This document shows, piece after piece, positions 46,182 to 57,763 of a stretch of DNA of 64,000 nt. Origin of the DNA: Cephalotus follicularis (lineage: Eukaryota; Streptophyta; Magnoliopsida; Oxalidales; Cephalotaceae); assembly GCA_001972305.1 (NCBI GenBank), contig BDDD01000049.1:478499-542498 (forward strand), read 5' to 3'. The position numbers were made by a program, and so were the translations under genes. Each line of letters starts with the position of its first letter. Position 1 is the first letter of the stretch. The notes under the pieces are model-generated. The model saw only the letters and a program-made list of their open reading frames with translations. It was not told the DNA's origin and ran no database searches.

Positions 46182-49099
46182 GTATGCGTGTATAGCAGTT
46201 GTTTAGATTTTTATATGATTTCGAATGATTGAATACCTGTTACCAAGATATTGGTGGAGCCTAAGAATGAGATGTTCCTCATCATGAGCAATACGACCTC
46301 GTGTATAGCAGTTGTTTTCTAAACTGGATTTTTTTTTAGAAATGGTTGTCAGTGGCAAATATTTAAACCAATATTGTCTTTAACATTTAGGGTATATGAA
46401 TTGAAAGAGTTGATCTAGTTTTTTTAACATTGGATAGCTGGTTATAAGTAATCTAAAGGAGAAGTACACTGAACTTTACAGCATTCGTGCCATCTTAGTG
46501 CTACAATAGGAGATTTTTATGTATACATTTGTGGGTAAAATGCATAGCTGGTTATCTCTGATAGGTAGCCAGGTATGGTTCCTTTTAGTTTGTGAATTCT
46601 ATTTCAACCAAAAAAATAATCTTAGATGAAGCATATCCTTTGCTTAGTTTGCATATATGTGCAACATAGTCAAACATTTTAGAATAAGTAGTGAGTTTTT
46701 ATTTATATTGTCAAACATTTAGACGTTTCAAGTTATTGTTACATCATTTATTTTATTGTTCTGATATGGACAAGTAAAGGGATCATGACTCCATATATTT
46801 AACTTATCTCTATTCATCTATTTCAGTTTGTTACATCATTCTTTTTAGACGTTTCAAGTCATGTTCGTTATAGGAATCAACCATAATTAATGTGACAAAC
46901 TTTGCACCTTCCACAAATCTGGTAATATCACGCTCCATTCGAGGCCAATAAAAGCCCATAGCCCCCTCTTTATACCCACTTTGCTACAACATGGAGTCTT
47001 GCTCGTGGCAGCCAAAGATGGAGCTCCATTCAAGGGCTTGTCTAACCTTAATCCTTATTTCTATTAACTGATGGAATTGAGAAGTTTTTGGATTATGCTG
47101 CTACAACAATGTGTGAGAAGTTTTTGGATTATGCTAAACAATGTGTGTGTGCATGCACTCACATGTGTGTATGACCTGTCTTAGCTGGTAATTTAACTCG
47201 GCATTAACCTCAGGCAAGGTACTGAATGTTTTTATATAGAGGGCTAGAAGGTTAAGTGAATGGATTTTGCAAATGCATCAATGTTATTTAGGTAGAGGAC
47301 TTATTTTTCTTGTTGTTAACTATTATTTTGTGTTTATAGGATTGTCCTGGTGCGAGCAGTTTCTAATGCCTACTTCCTTTGTGTCACTTTTTAGTTCCTT
47401 TGCAAAAAGGCTATCAAGTATCATCATTAGAGGATTTTCTGCAGATGTTAAAATCAGATAATTAATATGGACCATCTTTATCAATTACAAGAGGTCCTTA
47501 TCTTTAGTAACAATCAGATTTGTATGCTTATAACTTGCAATGTCATAGCTGTGGACCACAACTATTGTCCTACAGGATTTTGGAAGTTTTTTTTTCCTTT
47601 GGTAATTACTAATTATCAATGTTGTTAAAAGGATTGAATAATTTTCATAATTTTTTTTATCAAGAGATACGTATCTTCCAGAAAAAACTTTGGAGTACTG
47701 CTTAGGATGTATTTGTTGGCTTAAAAAAATAAAACACCCAACAGCATTTGGGAACACTTAGTTTTGACCTTTTGTTAGTTTAATAATGTTTGGACGCTTA
47801 GTTCAATGGTTCTTTGGAACTTTTATTAGCACCTTAGTTTTTTTAGTCCACTAAACAAGAGTTCTATCACAGCGGGTTGGATTTGTTTTCATACAATTAT
47901 GTATCAAAATCACTACACTCAGTGGAGACAAGGAAATGGAATACAAGTTGGTAAATCTACACCAATGAAAGTCGATTGGTCCTTCTTGCATCGGGAATGC
48001 AGTGCGGGACTTTTACTGGATTTAAGGTATAAATACAAGCTTCATTATTAGCTCATTTTGTTTGATTTAGACCCACTTTTAATTTGTGAAGATATGATTT
48101 CTAAATCGGACAAATGGTCCAAAGTTTGGAGAGACAACTACTGCTCTGATGTTTAAGTTGTCTCACTATTTGTAAAGCATCTTAAGGTGCTATCTTATGC
48201 AATAGGCAGAAAACATTAGATAATTGATATGATTAACTTCTTGTAAAGTATCGAACTTGGTAATGCTCTAATCTTAAGCATTAATTGGGAAGTCCTGAAT
48301 CCTTTGAGATTAGAGATTAGCAGTGGGAGGAAAAGTAATATTAGACTATTACACTGTGCTGATCTGGTAGTGAAAACATGCATGTTTATGTTCTTAAGAC
48401 TTGAAAAAACGAGAAGTGCTGAAAATATTTTTTTTTTTGCCTGTTTCTAGAAACATATTTTAAAAAATGTGTTTGGTGGGATTTTTTGGAAACTAACTTT
48501 GACAGAAATTTAGTTTAGTGTTTTCAATCTAATAGCTGAAACAGTGCTCCAGTTGTTATGCTTTTTCCTGTAGTTTGGGGAGGGTTGAATTTAAGAAATG
48601 TTCCTGCACATTATCAATTTTCTGGCTGAGCCAATGCGGCAGTGCCTTGGGTTGATTGACAAGATTGTGAAGGGGAAAGGAACTAGTTAATTGAATTTCA
48701 TATGCTTTTGCTGCCGTCAGCTTCTTTTGAGTCCTACAGTCCTTAATATATAAAAAATACTTGTGTTGCAGTTATTTTCATACTTACTATTAAGCTTGCA
48801 AGAATTTGTGATCAGCGAATGTCTCAGCATGTGCTCCCTTTTTCTCATTCATTGTTGTCTATATATTATGTAATCCTCTATACGTTAATATAACAGTTAT
48901 ATCACCAAGTGAGGAGATTTTTATTCACTTTGTTTATTTTTTAAACTGGAATTATTATTGCTGCTTTTCTCTTTCTTTCTTTTTCCCATGTACATATTTT
49001 GTTATATATTACTGTAGATTAGAGACTAGGAGCATTTCCTTTAACTCTTAAAGTTTATTAGTTTGTCACATTTGATTTTTGTTAAGCTTTCATCTGCAG
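46182..49099. other. Non-coding interior of CACTA-2
   Basis: AT-rich sequence without a long frame or conserved motif, except the integrase-like scrap at 46870-47050. It may be intron(s) of the unit beginning at 43775. Nothing else recognised. Confidence 0.4.
46870..47050 (-). pseudogene. Scrap of gypsy integrase zinc finger
   Basis: Minus-strand reading GFYWPRMERDITRFVEGAK resembles the integrase H2C2 region (YYWPGM..DV..YV..C). HEQDSML upstream could be its degraded first part. Flanks are not recognisable. Too short to place in a clade. Confidence 0.4.
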
Positions 49100-49200
49100 G
49101 AATTATTCGCTTGCCAAGGTTTGACATGGCAATGGCTAAATCTGAAATGAACATTAAGCCTATCCTAGCTGCTGTAGATGTTTATATTGTCACTGTGTAG
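49100..49200 (+). other. Possible coding exon in CACTA-2
   Basis: It follows a pyrimidine-rich stretch and CTGCAG acceptor. Joined to the ATG exon it reads GIIRLPRFDMAMAKSEMN then IKPILAAVDVYIVTV and TAG (49198-49200), giving 40 residues. I do not recognise the peptide. It may be a piece of a host gene. Confidence 0.35.
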
Positions 49201-49279
49201 GTTTCTTATATTCATTACTTATGGTAATGCATTAAATTTTTAAAAAAGATTAGACCTTACAACTTGTCACTATTCACAG

Positions 49280-49365
49280 CTATGGTAGGATACTGCTTGC
49301 AAGTTGATAGAGTTGCAATGCTACTCCACTTATACAGGTTCTATCGTGATGCTGTTGTACAACAG
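49280..49365 (+). other. Possible further exon in CACTA-2
   Basis: Between a TTCACAG acceptor and a CAG|GTAGAT donor the sequence is open for 28 codons: MVGYCLQVDRVAMLLH, then LYRFYRDAVVQQ. No family recognised. It lies after the stop of the previous exon, so both cannot belong to one functional message as they stand. Confidence 0.3.
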
Positions 49366-50289
49366 GTAGATTTCTAAACTCTTTTGTGGTTCCATATTTT
49401 GATACATTGAAGGTCAATATAATGCTTATTTAACTTAGTAATTTTCATGTATTGGTTTTGACAAAGAAATTGTAGGTTTCTAGTCTAAAATCTTGGAACA
49501 GATATAGCTGGTGAAGTAGAATCTGAATATTGACTATGAATTTGAGAAACATGCTGTACAGCCAACTAAAAAACAACGGGCCAGACAGACTCTTTGTTAA
49601 GTCATGCAGAATCTTTTATTCCTAATTTTTTGAACGAGGATGATGTACAACTCTTGAGGTGCTTTGAACTTCAACCATTTCTTTTTTTTTGTTGAATTCT
49701 TTCTTTGTTGTTCCAAAATAGATGACTACTTTTGGATATCTTTTATGTGTTATGCCATGTATAACTTTGAATGAAGCACATCACAATTGATGATGTTGAG
49801 ACATGAATTATAGCCTTTTTCTGTAGATTTAAGTGAGGAACATATGGCTTTCAGGGGGTTCCTAGGATTTCAGGTTAAGCATGTAAATCTCAAACTTATG
49901 GTACAAACTTCTATGTTTTGTATTTGCCATCACAAAGTTGAGAATCTTGTATGTTTTAAGTTATTAATTTAATATTTCGTCAAACTCGCCTAATTGATTT
50001 TGTGGAAAATTTATTTAAAAAAAAACAATTTTGGATTGCAATAACTAGTGGTAACAAAAAACCATGCCCATCACTATGAAATGCTGCAACTCAACACTCA
50101 TGAATGAATTTATCGTATTATTTCTTACAAGTGTTGGTCTGGTGGTAGCCGGTCTATCCTATTTTTGTTTTACCGACGGTACAAATGACAAATAAGCACT
50201 GTAATATACATAAATGATAATTAATTACCGACCTTAGCGGCCAGTAATTTAATTCAATTTCAAAAATTAATTTTGTTTCCCGATCGCTT

Positions 50290-50780
50290 TTGCGCCTTTA
50301 CCGACCGCTTAAGCGGTGCTAAGCCTAAGCAATTTACGCGTTTTATTTATTTATTTTTACTAATTTAGTAACGGCTTTTGTGGTTTTACCGACCGCTAAA
50401 GCGGTCGGTAATTTAATCCAATTTTTAAAATTAATTTTGTTTCCCGACCGCTTTTTCACTTTTACCGACCGCTTTAGCGGCCGGTAATTCAATCCAATTT
50501 TAAAAATTAATTTTGTTTCACGACCGCCTTTGCCCTTTTGTCGACCGCCAAAGCGGTCGGTAAAACTCTTAAAATTAAATTTTGGACTCCGATCAACAGC
50601 AACCGCTTTCCTTACCGACCGCTAAAATGGTCGGTAAATGATAAAAGCGGTCGGACAGGCGACCGCAATATAATTGGCGACCCAAGTAAAATCGGTCGTC
50701 TTTGTGGTCGGCGATGCGGTCGGAGAAACCCATTCCTGACCTCTTTTAGAGTTTTAGCAACCGCTTTGGCAGTCGCTAAA
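50290..50780. repeat. CACTA-2 right subterminal repeats
   Basis: Repeated TTACCGACCGCTNAAGCGGTCGGTAAT units separated by TTAAAATTAATTTTGTTTC; at least six copies, the same palindromic core as the left end. Confidence 0.85.
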
Positions 50781-50798
50781 AGTCCTGTTCTAGTAGTG

Positions 50799-53259
50799 TT
50801 AACCAATGGAATGGTCTTAATTCACAACACTTGATCTCAATGATCCAAAATTTGCACAGGCATTTCTTCATAAGCTAAGTCCGGTAAATCTTCTTCGGAC
50901 AATTCAATTGGAGTATTCAAAATATGGGAAGGATCTGGGATGTATTTCCTAAATAAAGACACATGGAATCCATCATGGATCCGAGCCAACTCTAGTGGCA
51001 AAGCTAGTTTATATGCAACAGGTCCAATTTTCTGCAAGATTTCGAAGGTCCAATATATCGGGGACTTAATTTGCCACGTCTTCCAAAACAAATCACTCCT
51101 CTATAGGGTGATACTCGCAAAAATACTTTGTCCCCTACTTCAAACTACAAATCCTTACGATGCTTGTCCGCATAACTCTTTTGCCTACTCTGAGCTGCTT
51201 GTAATCTCTCCTGTATGATCTTCACCTTTTCTGCAGCATCCCTCACTATCTCCAGACCCAACAATCTTCTTTTGCCTACCTCATCCCAACACAAGGGTGT
51301 TCTACAACATCTGCCATATAGGGCCTCATAAGGTGCCATACCGATACTAGCTTCATAACTATTATTATAGACAAATTCGATCAAAGTTAGGCGGGTATCC
51401 CAACTACCCCTGAAATTCATAACGCAGGCTCGCAACATGTCCTCCAAAATCTGAATCGTGCACTCAGACTGCCCATTGGTCTGAGGATGATAAGTTGTAC
51501 TGAGTCTCAACTCAATACCCAAAGCTGTCAGCAAGCTCTGCCAAAATCTTGATGTAAACCTGCGGTCTCTGTCTGATATGATACTAAGGGGAACCCCATG
51601 TAGTTTGATTATGTCATCCACATATAATAGTGCCAACTTCTCCAAGCTATAGTCCATACGTATTGGCAAAAAGTGTGCCGACTTTGTCAGTCGGTCAACT
51701 ATGACCCATATGGCATCTCGTCTCCTCTGGGCCTGAGGAAGACCTGAAACAAAGTCCATAGTAATGTGTTCCCATTTCCACTCAGAGATGGGAAGCGACT
51801 GTAAGAGTCCTGAAGGTTTCTGCCTTTCTGATTTAACTTGTTGGCCTATCAAGCACCTAGCCACGTATTTGGCAATCTCTCTTTTCATGCCTCTCCACCA
51901 ATAATTTTGCCTTTGATCCCAATACATCTTAGTGCTGCCAGGATGCATTGACCATGCCGAATAATGAGCTTCTACCAAAATTTCTCGTTTAATATTTTCC
52001 ACTTGCGGCACACAAATTCTCTGGCCAAACATCAAAGTGCCACTCTTATTGATATGAAAATCCGTCCAAGAACCTTCTCTGACTTGTCTCATAATTCCTA
52101 CTAGCCTCCAATCTTGTTCCTGTGCATCTCTGATTCAATCCACCAATACAGACCTCACACGAAGGGTAGCTAGTATTGTACCATTATTATCCAACGTTAA
52201 CTCTGCACCCACAGATCTCAATTGCTCCAATAGTGGTAGATAGATTACTTGAATATGAGCAAGAGAAACAGATGATTTCCTACTCAAGGCATCTGCCACT
52301 ACATTTGCCTTACCCGGGTGATAGTCTATGGTACAATCATAATCCTTTATTAACTCAATTCATCTCCTTTGCCTCAAATTAAGGTGTTGCTGTGAGAATA
52401 GATACTTTAGACTCCGGTGGTCCGTAAAGATTCGGCAAGTCTCCCCATATAAATAATCTTGCCAAATCTATAAGGCAAAGAACACTGTAGCTAATTCCAA
52501 ATCATGGGTAGGGTAATTAATCTTATGTCTTTTCAACTGTCTCAAGGCATAAGCTATTACCTTCCCATGTTGCATCAATACTCATCCTAATCCTTGCCTA
52601 GAGGCATCACTATACACTATGAATCCACCACCTGGAGATGGAAGGGCTAAAACCGGAGCTGAGGTCAGTCTATTCTTAAGCTCCTGGAAACTTCTCTAGC
52701 AGTCGTCAAACCACTCAAACTTAACTTCTTTCCTTGTTAGCTTAGATAGAGGTTAAGCTATCAAGGAAAAGCCTTCAATAAACCTTCTCTAGTATCCTGC
52801 CAATCCTAGAAAACTACACACTTCCGTAACATTTCTGGGCCGCTCCCAAGCCAGCACAGCTTCCACCTTCCTCGGGTTTACCTCAATGCCCTGACCCGAA
52901 ATCACATGGCCCAGAAATACAACTTTGTCAAGAAAAAATTCACACTTAATAAGTTTGGCATATAACTTATGATCTCTCAACGTTTGTAAAACAGTCCTTA
53001 AATGTTCACCATGTTCGTCCTGACTACGAGAATATACCATCACGTCATCAATAAACACCACTACAAAATTATCCAGGAATGGCCAAAAAACTCGATTCAT
53101 CAAATCCATAAATGTTGTTGGCGTATTCGTCAGCCCAAATGGCATGACTGAAAACTCGTAGTGGCCATATCGAGTTCGAAAAGATGTTTTAGGTATATCC
53201 TAGTCTCGTATCCTCAATTGATGGTACCTAGAACATAGATCTATCTTCCAGAATACACA
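50799..53259 (-). pseudogene. G pol, central part: RT, RNase H, integrase
   Basis: From right to left: RT with [20 protein letters not shown] and catalytic [11 protein letters not shown] (53050); connection and RNase H (52100-52790), heavily broken; integrase (51145-52092, open for 315 codons) with zinc finger residues in HPGSTKMYWD and ARCLIGQQVKSE (second Cys lost to Gly), VIVDRLTKSAHFL, IISDRDRRF and TNGQSE; then PIYWTFEILQKIGPVAYKLA and a chromodomain-like start (50837-51091). It is cut at the right by H in the RT phrase CVFWKIDLCSRYHQL and at the left by CACTA-2. Confidence 0.92.
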
Positions 53260-53316
53260 TGTCACGCCCTGAACCGTGGGGAAACCACCACGACCCGACA
53301 CGTGATCATCGTCCAT

Positions 53317-54567
53317 TTAATCTATGCAATTATATGAATCAACATCCTCATCGTCCAACCAACTCAAAATCTCCTTTTGTGTGGCGTCCAATTCCTCGAA
53401 CTCTCTCAAGCATTCCATGAAGTTGTTCTCAAAGTCTTCGTCAAAGTACGTTTGGTCAGGCGTAGCGAGTTTGTGTGTGTAATGGGATAGATGATCCCAT
53501 TCACTATCCGATGTTGGCTCATTGAGCTTTCTTTCTAACAATGCCAATGCTTCTTCGTTTTCTAGCCACTGCAATCTATCCTTTTTCTTAGCTTCCTCTA
53601 TCTCGAATTCCCTCTTGAAATTGCGATCAAAGTCGATATTAAAATAAGAATCAATGGTATCAGGAATCGAGCGAATCACGTAGACATCATCAAAGTCAGA
53701 TTGATGCTTTCCCAAACGAAAAATGTTAAAGTCCATCGACGACTTTCCAAAACTCAACTTCATGAGACCATTTCGGCAATTGATCAATGCACTACTCGTG
53801 GCGAGGAATGGTCTACCAAGGATAACTGGGATTTGATCTTTTATATTCACAACAGGCTGGGTATCTAATACGACAAAGTCGACAGGAAAGAAAAACTCAC
53901 CAACCTTTATCAAAACATCCTCAATCTTCCCTCTAGGTACTTTCACCGACCTATCAGCTAATTGCAAAGTCGTATTGGCCGGGCGCAACTCTCCTAAACC
54001 TAGTTGCTCAAAAACTTCCGAAGGTAACAAATTCACACTTGCTCCTAAATCGAGCAAGGCATGATCGATTTTGGTATTACCAATTACACAAGAGATTGTC
54101 GGGAAGCCAGGATCTTTGTATTTTGGAATATCTGGTTGCGAAATGATCGCAGTGATGTTGGCTGCCAAGAAAGCCTTTTTCGGAGTTTGAAGGATCCTCT
54201 TTTTCGTGCATAAGTCTTTAAGGACTTTTACGTAAGAGGGCACATGTTCAATCGCTTCAAGCAATGGAATATTAATTTGAACTTGTTTAAATGTGTTAAT
54301 GATTTTTTCCATTGCAAGGGCTTTCTTTTCTAATCTCTTTGGAAAAGGAACTGGGGGATCAAATGAACGCTTTGGTATTTCCATTATTTGTTCCTTTTCC
54401 TCTTTTTCTTTCTCTTCCTTAACTTCTTCTTGCACATTGAAATTTGTTGGTTGCGCAAAGGAGTCAACCAACTGTTCTTTTTCTTCGTCGTGCACAAATG
54501 ACTCAACCAACTCCTCGCTCGCATTTTCTATTTTATCCGCTGGTTGGTACTCACTTCCACTTCGCAA
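53317..54567 (-). CDS. Athila/Tat-like retropepsin-domain protein (416 aa open frame)
   Basis: An aspartic protease domain lies around residues 140-270: DHALLDLGASVNLLP (catalytic Asp in DLGAS, the form usual for Athila/Tat elements), ILGRPFLATSSALIN near residue 255. The N-terminus is Glu/Lys-rich and probably coiled; the C-terminus is acidic. In Athila pol this domain is followed by RT; here a stop at 53317 comes 57 bases before the end of H, and no RT, RNase H or integrase exists. It overlaps gag by 40 bases in a different frame, so it was likely fused to gag before a frameshift, and 54567 may not be its true start. Confidence 0.8.
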   Translation of the reverse strand: MRSGSEYQPADKIENASEELVESFVHDEEKEQLVDSFAQPTNFNVQEEVKEEKEKEEKEQIMEIPKRSFDPPVPFPKRLEKKALAMEKIINTFKQVQINIPLLEAIEHVPSYVKVLKDLCTKKRILQTPKKAFLAANITAIISQPDIPKYKDPGFPTISCVIGNTKIDHALLDLGASVNLLPSEVFEQLGLGELRPANTTLQLADRSVKVPRGKIEDVLIKVGEFFFPVDFVVLDTQPVVNIKDQIPVILGRPFLATSSALINCRNGLMKLSFGKSSMDFNIFRLGKHQSDFDDVYVIRSIPDTIDSYFNIDFDRNFKREFEIEEAKKKDRLQWLENEEALALLERKLNEPTSDSEWDHLSHYTHKLATPDQTYFDEDFENNFMECLREFEELDATQKEILSWLDDEDVDSYNCID

Positions 54568-56057
54568 AGCAAAGCTTGGTCAGATGGGTCGGAAGAAGAT
54601 GAGCATTGAGGATTAGATTGCGGTTGGATACGATCGGGCTGAATCATATTCGTCCTAGGATTCGGTTCGGGTTGGGAAGGCATTTTCCCTTTTTCTCTTG
54701 TATGCACCGCAGATGCTAGCTGAGAGATTTGCTTTTCTAGGTTATGCTGACTAGTCATCACAGTGCTCATAAGAAATTCCAAGCTCTTTTCTAACGAAGA
54801 AATCCTAGATGTATCTTCCCTTTGGTTCAACAATCCAGGTGATGGTTGATTTTGGAATTGCTTTTGTGGGAAGGATGATTGAACATTGTTCGAATTCGGG
54901 GAAAACCTTTGATATGTCTGCTGTGGAGCAGACTGGCTAGAAAAGCTCGAAGGTTGTCCCACAAAGTGTGAAGGTGGGGCACCAACGCTAGGAGGCTGCC
55001 CCGAAAAGCTTGATTGTCCATCCATGTTTTGCCCTTGACTCCATGAGAAGTTTGGATGATTTCGCCAACCCGGATTGTAAGTGTTACTATACGGGTTGTA
55101 TTGGTTCAATGCGGACACATTCTCATGAGTATATTGGCTGTCAATATATTTTTGGCATTCTTCGAAGACATGGTATGGGGACTGACACCTAGAAGACATA
55201 GGGGTACTTTGATTGATTTGATTGACTTGTGTGGAACTCCTAAGCAACGACTCTATTCTCTCGAGGCGGTTATCTAACTGTGCCTCGAGCGCAACTGCTC
55301 CTTCTATAACGTACCCTTTATTTGGTAATGCCATATCGGAAACTTGAGTGGACTCCCACTCCCTAGTTCGCTCACCCAAATCTAAAAGAAAGTTCCATGC
55401 ATCGTTTTCATCAGTGTACGAGGTGAACCCATCGAGACACATAGATTCGACCAATTGCTTGGTCTGGTAATCGATCCCTTCGTAGATGATTTGGCATAAA
55501 TGCCACGTGTTTAAACCATGATGAGGACACTCTAAAACAAGGTCTTTGAAACGTTCCATACACCTAGAATATGATTCATTTGGTCTTTGACGAAACTGGA
55601 GAATGTCGTTCCTAAGTTTATTGGTTTTATGAAGCGGAAAGAATTTCTTAAGGAACGAGACAGTGAACTGATCCCAAGTGGAGATGGAATTAGTTGGGAG
55701 ACTGTAGAGCCATTTCTTAGCTCCATCTTTAAGAGCAAAATTGATGAATCGCAACTTGATATCATCGTCAGATAGTTGCTGAAGTTTCATGAGGGCAGAT
55801 ACCTCCTCGAACTCGCGAAGGAAGAGATATGCATCCTCATTAGGTACACCATGAAAGTGCGGGAGCATGCTAATGAACTGCGATTTTAACTCAAAATTGT
55901 TCCCGTTAGGTGCAGGCAACAGGATACTGGATGGTTGCGCTGTCCTAGCGGGGTAGAATTTGTCGCGAAGAGTTTGAAGTGGGCGTGCGTCCGCCATTGG
56001 TCTTGGTAGATGAATTCTTTTTAAACGATTATTTGGACCACGAACCCAATCGGTCAT
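54528..56057 (-). CDS. Athila/Tat-like Gag (509 aa open frame)
   Basis: Retrotransposon Gag capsid domain at about residues 60-200: PHFHGVPNEDAYLFLREFEE, LRFINFALKDGAKKWLYSLP, STWDQFTVSFLKKFFP, ESYSRCMERFKDLVLECPHH, all matching Athila-type Gag. Then a Ser/Gln/Pro-rich tail with a degenerate SSRCQSPYHVFEEC motif near residue 300 instead of a clear zinc knuckle. Start ATG at 56057 opens MTDWVRGPNNRLKRI. The frame is uninterrupted for 509 codons, unusual here, and ends in a frame different from the protease. It would assemble particles if expressed. Confidence 0.85.
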   Translation of the reverse strand: MTDWVRGPNNRLKRIHLPRPMADARPLQTLRDKFYPARTAQPSSILLPAPNGNNFELKSQFISMLPHFHGVPNEDAYLFLREFEEVSALMKLQQLSDDDIKLRFINFALKDGAKKWLYSLPTNSISTWDQFTVSFLKKFFPLHKTNKLRNDILQFRQRPNESYSRCMERFKDLVLECPHHGLNTWHLCQIIYEGIDYQTKQLVESMCLDGFTSYTDENDAWNFLLDLGERTREWESTQVSDMALPNKGYVIEGAVALEAQLDNRLERIESLLRSSTQVNQINQSTPMSSRCQSPYHVFEECQKYIDSQYTHENVSALNQYNPYSNTYNPGWRNHPNFSWSQGQNMDGQSSFSGQPPSVGAPPSHFVGQPSSFSSQSAPQQTYQRFSPNSNNVQSSFPQKQFQNQPSPGLLNQREDTSRISSLEKSLEFLMSTVMTSQHNLEKQISQLASAVHTREKGKMPSQPEPNPRTNMIQPDRIQPQSNPQCSSSSDPSDQALLCEVEVSTNQRIK

Positions 56058-57251
56058 AAACTAAAACTAAGAATCCTAAACTAATGGTAAAAATTAACTT
56101 AGAAAAACTAGGGTTTGTTAAAAAGCTTATGCAATGATTATTAGAATTTTGTTGTTTAAAGCTTATGCAATACCCTAATTAAACTAAGCTAACGGAAACA
56201 CTAAGGTCAATTGCAAGAAACCCAATTAATCTACGTTAGAAACTTGTTAAAGTTTATGCGAATGAAGTTAATTGTTTGTTAAAAATTATGCTGAACCTAT
56301 TTATCTAAGTTAGAATTGTTAGAACAGACAAACAAAGTGTGTGCGAAGGCAGAAATATTGAAGAACAAATAAAATATTCAAGGGTTTTTTATTGATGGAA
56401 TTGAAACAATAACAATCTAGGCTTTGTTCTAACCCAAAACCTTGAAAAACTAGCTACTAAGCATAATGAAAACTAAACTAATGAGAAAAGAATGATTAGG
56501 GTTGTCTCCACCCTCTCTCTGATCTAATCTGTGTTTCTAGCCGAATATAACATACTTATAGACTACTAAGTTGATCAAAAATGGAATAAAAGCAATCCTA
56601 GTTACAAAATATGGCAAAAATCTAAACTTTCTATTTCTGCTGCAGAGGAAGGCGTCGACTTCTTTGGAAAGGAGTCGACTTCTTTGTGTAAAAATTGCGA
56701 CTTTGCTGAGATGCGAGTGAAAGGCATCGACTTCTTCTTGAAAGACGTCGACGTCTTTTGGTCAAAAGTTACAGGACAATTTCACTTGAAGACATCGATG
56801 TGTTGTGTGAAAAACATCGATTTGCATGAAAGGCGTCGACTCCTTTGGAAAGACGTCGACTTCTTTTTCATAGCTCCTTTGAAGATTGTTGTGTTGCCCA
56901 GAAAAGACGTCGACTTCATCTGGAAAGACGTCGACGTGATTAGTTAAACCCAGAAAAGACATCTTCTTACATGAAAGACATCGATGCATTTGATGTAGCC
57001 CAGAAAAGACGTCGACTTCTTCTTGAAAGACGTCGACTTCTTTGCCCTGTTTTCTGCAGAATTTGGCATTTTTTCAATCTTTACACTTTAAGCTCCAATT
57101 TTGCACACTTTTGGGTAGTATTCTTGCACTTTGGTGATTTAACACTTGTACCTGAAAATCATTAAAACGCAACCAAATTAGTCTATTCCAAGGCATAAAA
57201 ATATAACAAATAACGCATTAAAAACAATACATTTTTATGCTAAACACTACA
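56058..57251 (-). repeat. LTR-like leader of the Athila-like unit
   Basis: On the minus strand it starts TGTAGTGTTTAGC, contains array e, a TATA-like CTATAAGTATG (near 56555), a leader with AATAAAAAACCC (possible polyadenylation signal), and AT-rich sequence up to gag. It has LTR-then-leader order, but no primer site could be found and no second copy exists in the window. Confidence 0.5.
56645..57055. repeat. Array e: GACGTCGACTTCTTT motif
   Basis: About 14 copies of (A/G)AAG(A/G)C(A/G)TCGA(C/T)(G/T)TCTTT-like sequence occur, several in close pairs about 15-20 bases apart, for example near 56651, 56668, 56720, 56739, 56790, 56831, 56851, 56905, 56925, 57005 and 57025. Often preceded by CCCAGAAAAGAC, as in arrays a and d. 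Confidence 0.85.
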
Positions 57252-57763
57252 GGTGCTCCAAACTCTTATGGGATTCAAAACAGGCTCTTTTCAGCCTTCT
57301 CTGCTTCATTACAACAGGCTACCTACTTTCTATGTCGTCTTAGAACATATGCAGGCTATTTTTGGCCTTCTCTACTCAAGGTAGAGTAGACCACAGACAC
57401 TCTTGGTGTTGTGGCAGAGGAGTCGGTACAGGGCTGGTATAGTCTTAATGGCACACTAGGTCATTATTCTCTTATGCGCCTATGTATTCTCGGGTTGTAT
57501 CATTTCACCAGACTCTGCTCTGCTGGAGTTGAACATTAAAATTGCTTATGTACAGACTGCGCTGTAGAGGATGGAATCGAATATATCACTGGCCTAGTGG
57601 ACTCTTCCCTTTAACACTTGTTTCTTGGATCAAGTAGTAAGGGTGGTCTGCTTATTTAAACATTACCGGGGCCCTTACAGTAAGCTCTCTGATAAGGCTA
57701 GTCTAATATAGACAATATCCCCTGGATTTAATCACACTTAATGTTTCTCATTAGCTAACTCAG
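57252..57763. other. Unassigned segment of H
   Basis: No coding sequence. It contains GGCCTTCTCTACTC-like phrases and, at about 57650-57679, GTTTAAACATTACCGG-like sequence closing with GGGGCCCTTACA, which reads on the minus strand as a possible LTR start (TGTAAGGGCCCCGG). Not enough to call a separate element. Confidence 0.35.

Larger units (their letters stand above)
43240..50798. mobile_element. CACTA-2: CACTA transposon (7.56 kb including a solo LTR)
   Basis: Left end CACTACTCAAAACAGGG and right end (inward) CACTACTAGAACAGGAC are terminal inverted repeats. The 3-base duplication TTA (43237-43239 and 50799-50801) flanks them. The subterminal regions (43260-43330, 50290-50780) are arrays of TTACCGACCGCTNNAGCGGTCGGTAA, again palindromic. 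I see no transposase (TNP2-type) coding. The middle holds a GC-rich ATG exon, possible further exons and a solo LTR, so it is probably non-autonomous and may carry captured DNA. It lies inside G pol. Confidence 0.9.

Noticed and set aside
47267..47461. Short frame in CACTA-2 considered as a gene
   Set aside because: 64 codons, no motif, AT-rich, no splice or promoter context.
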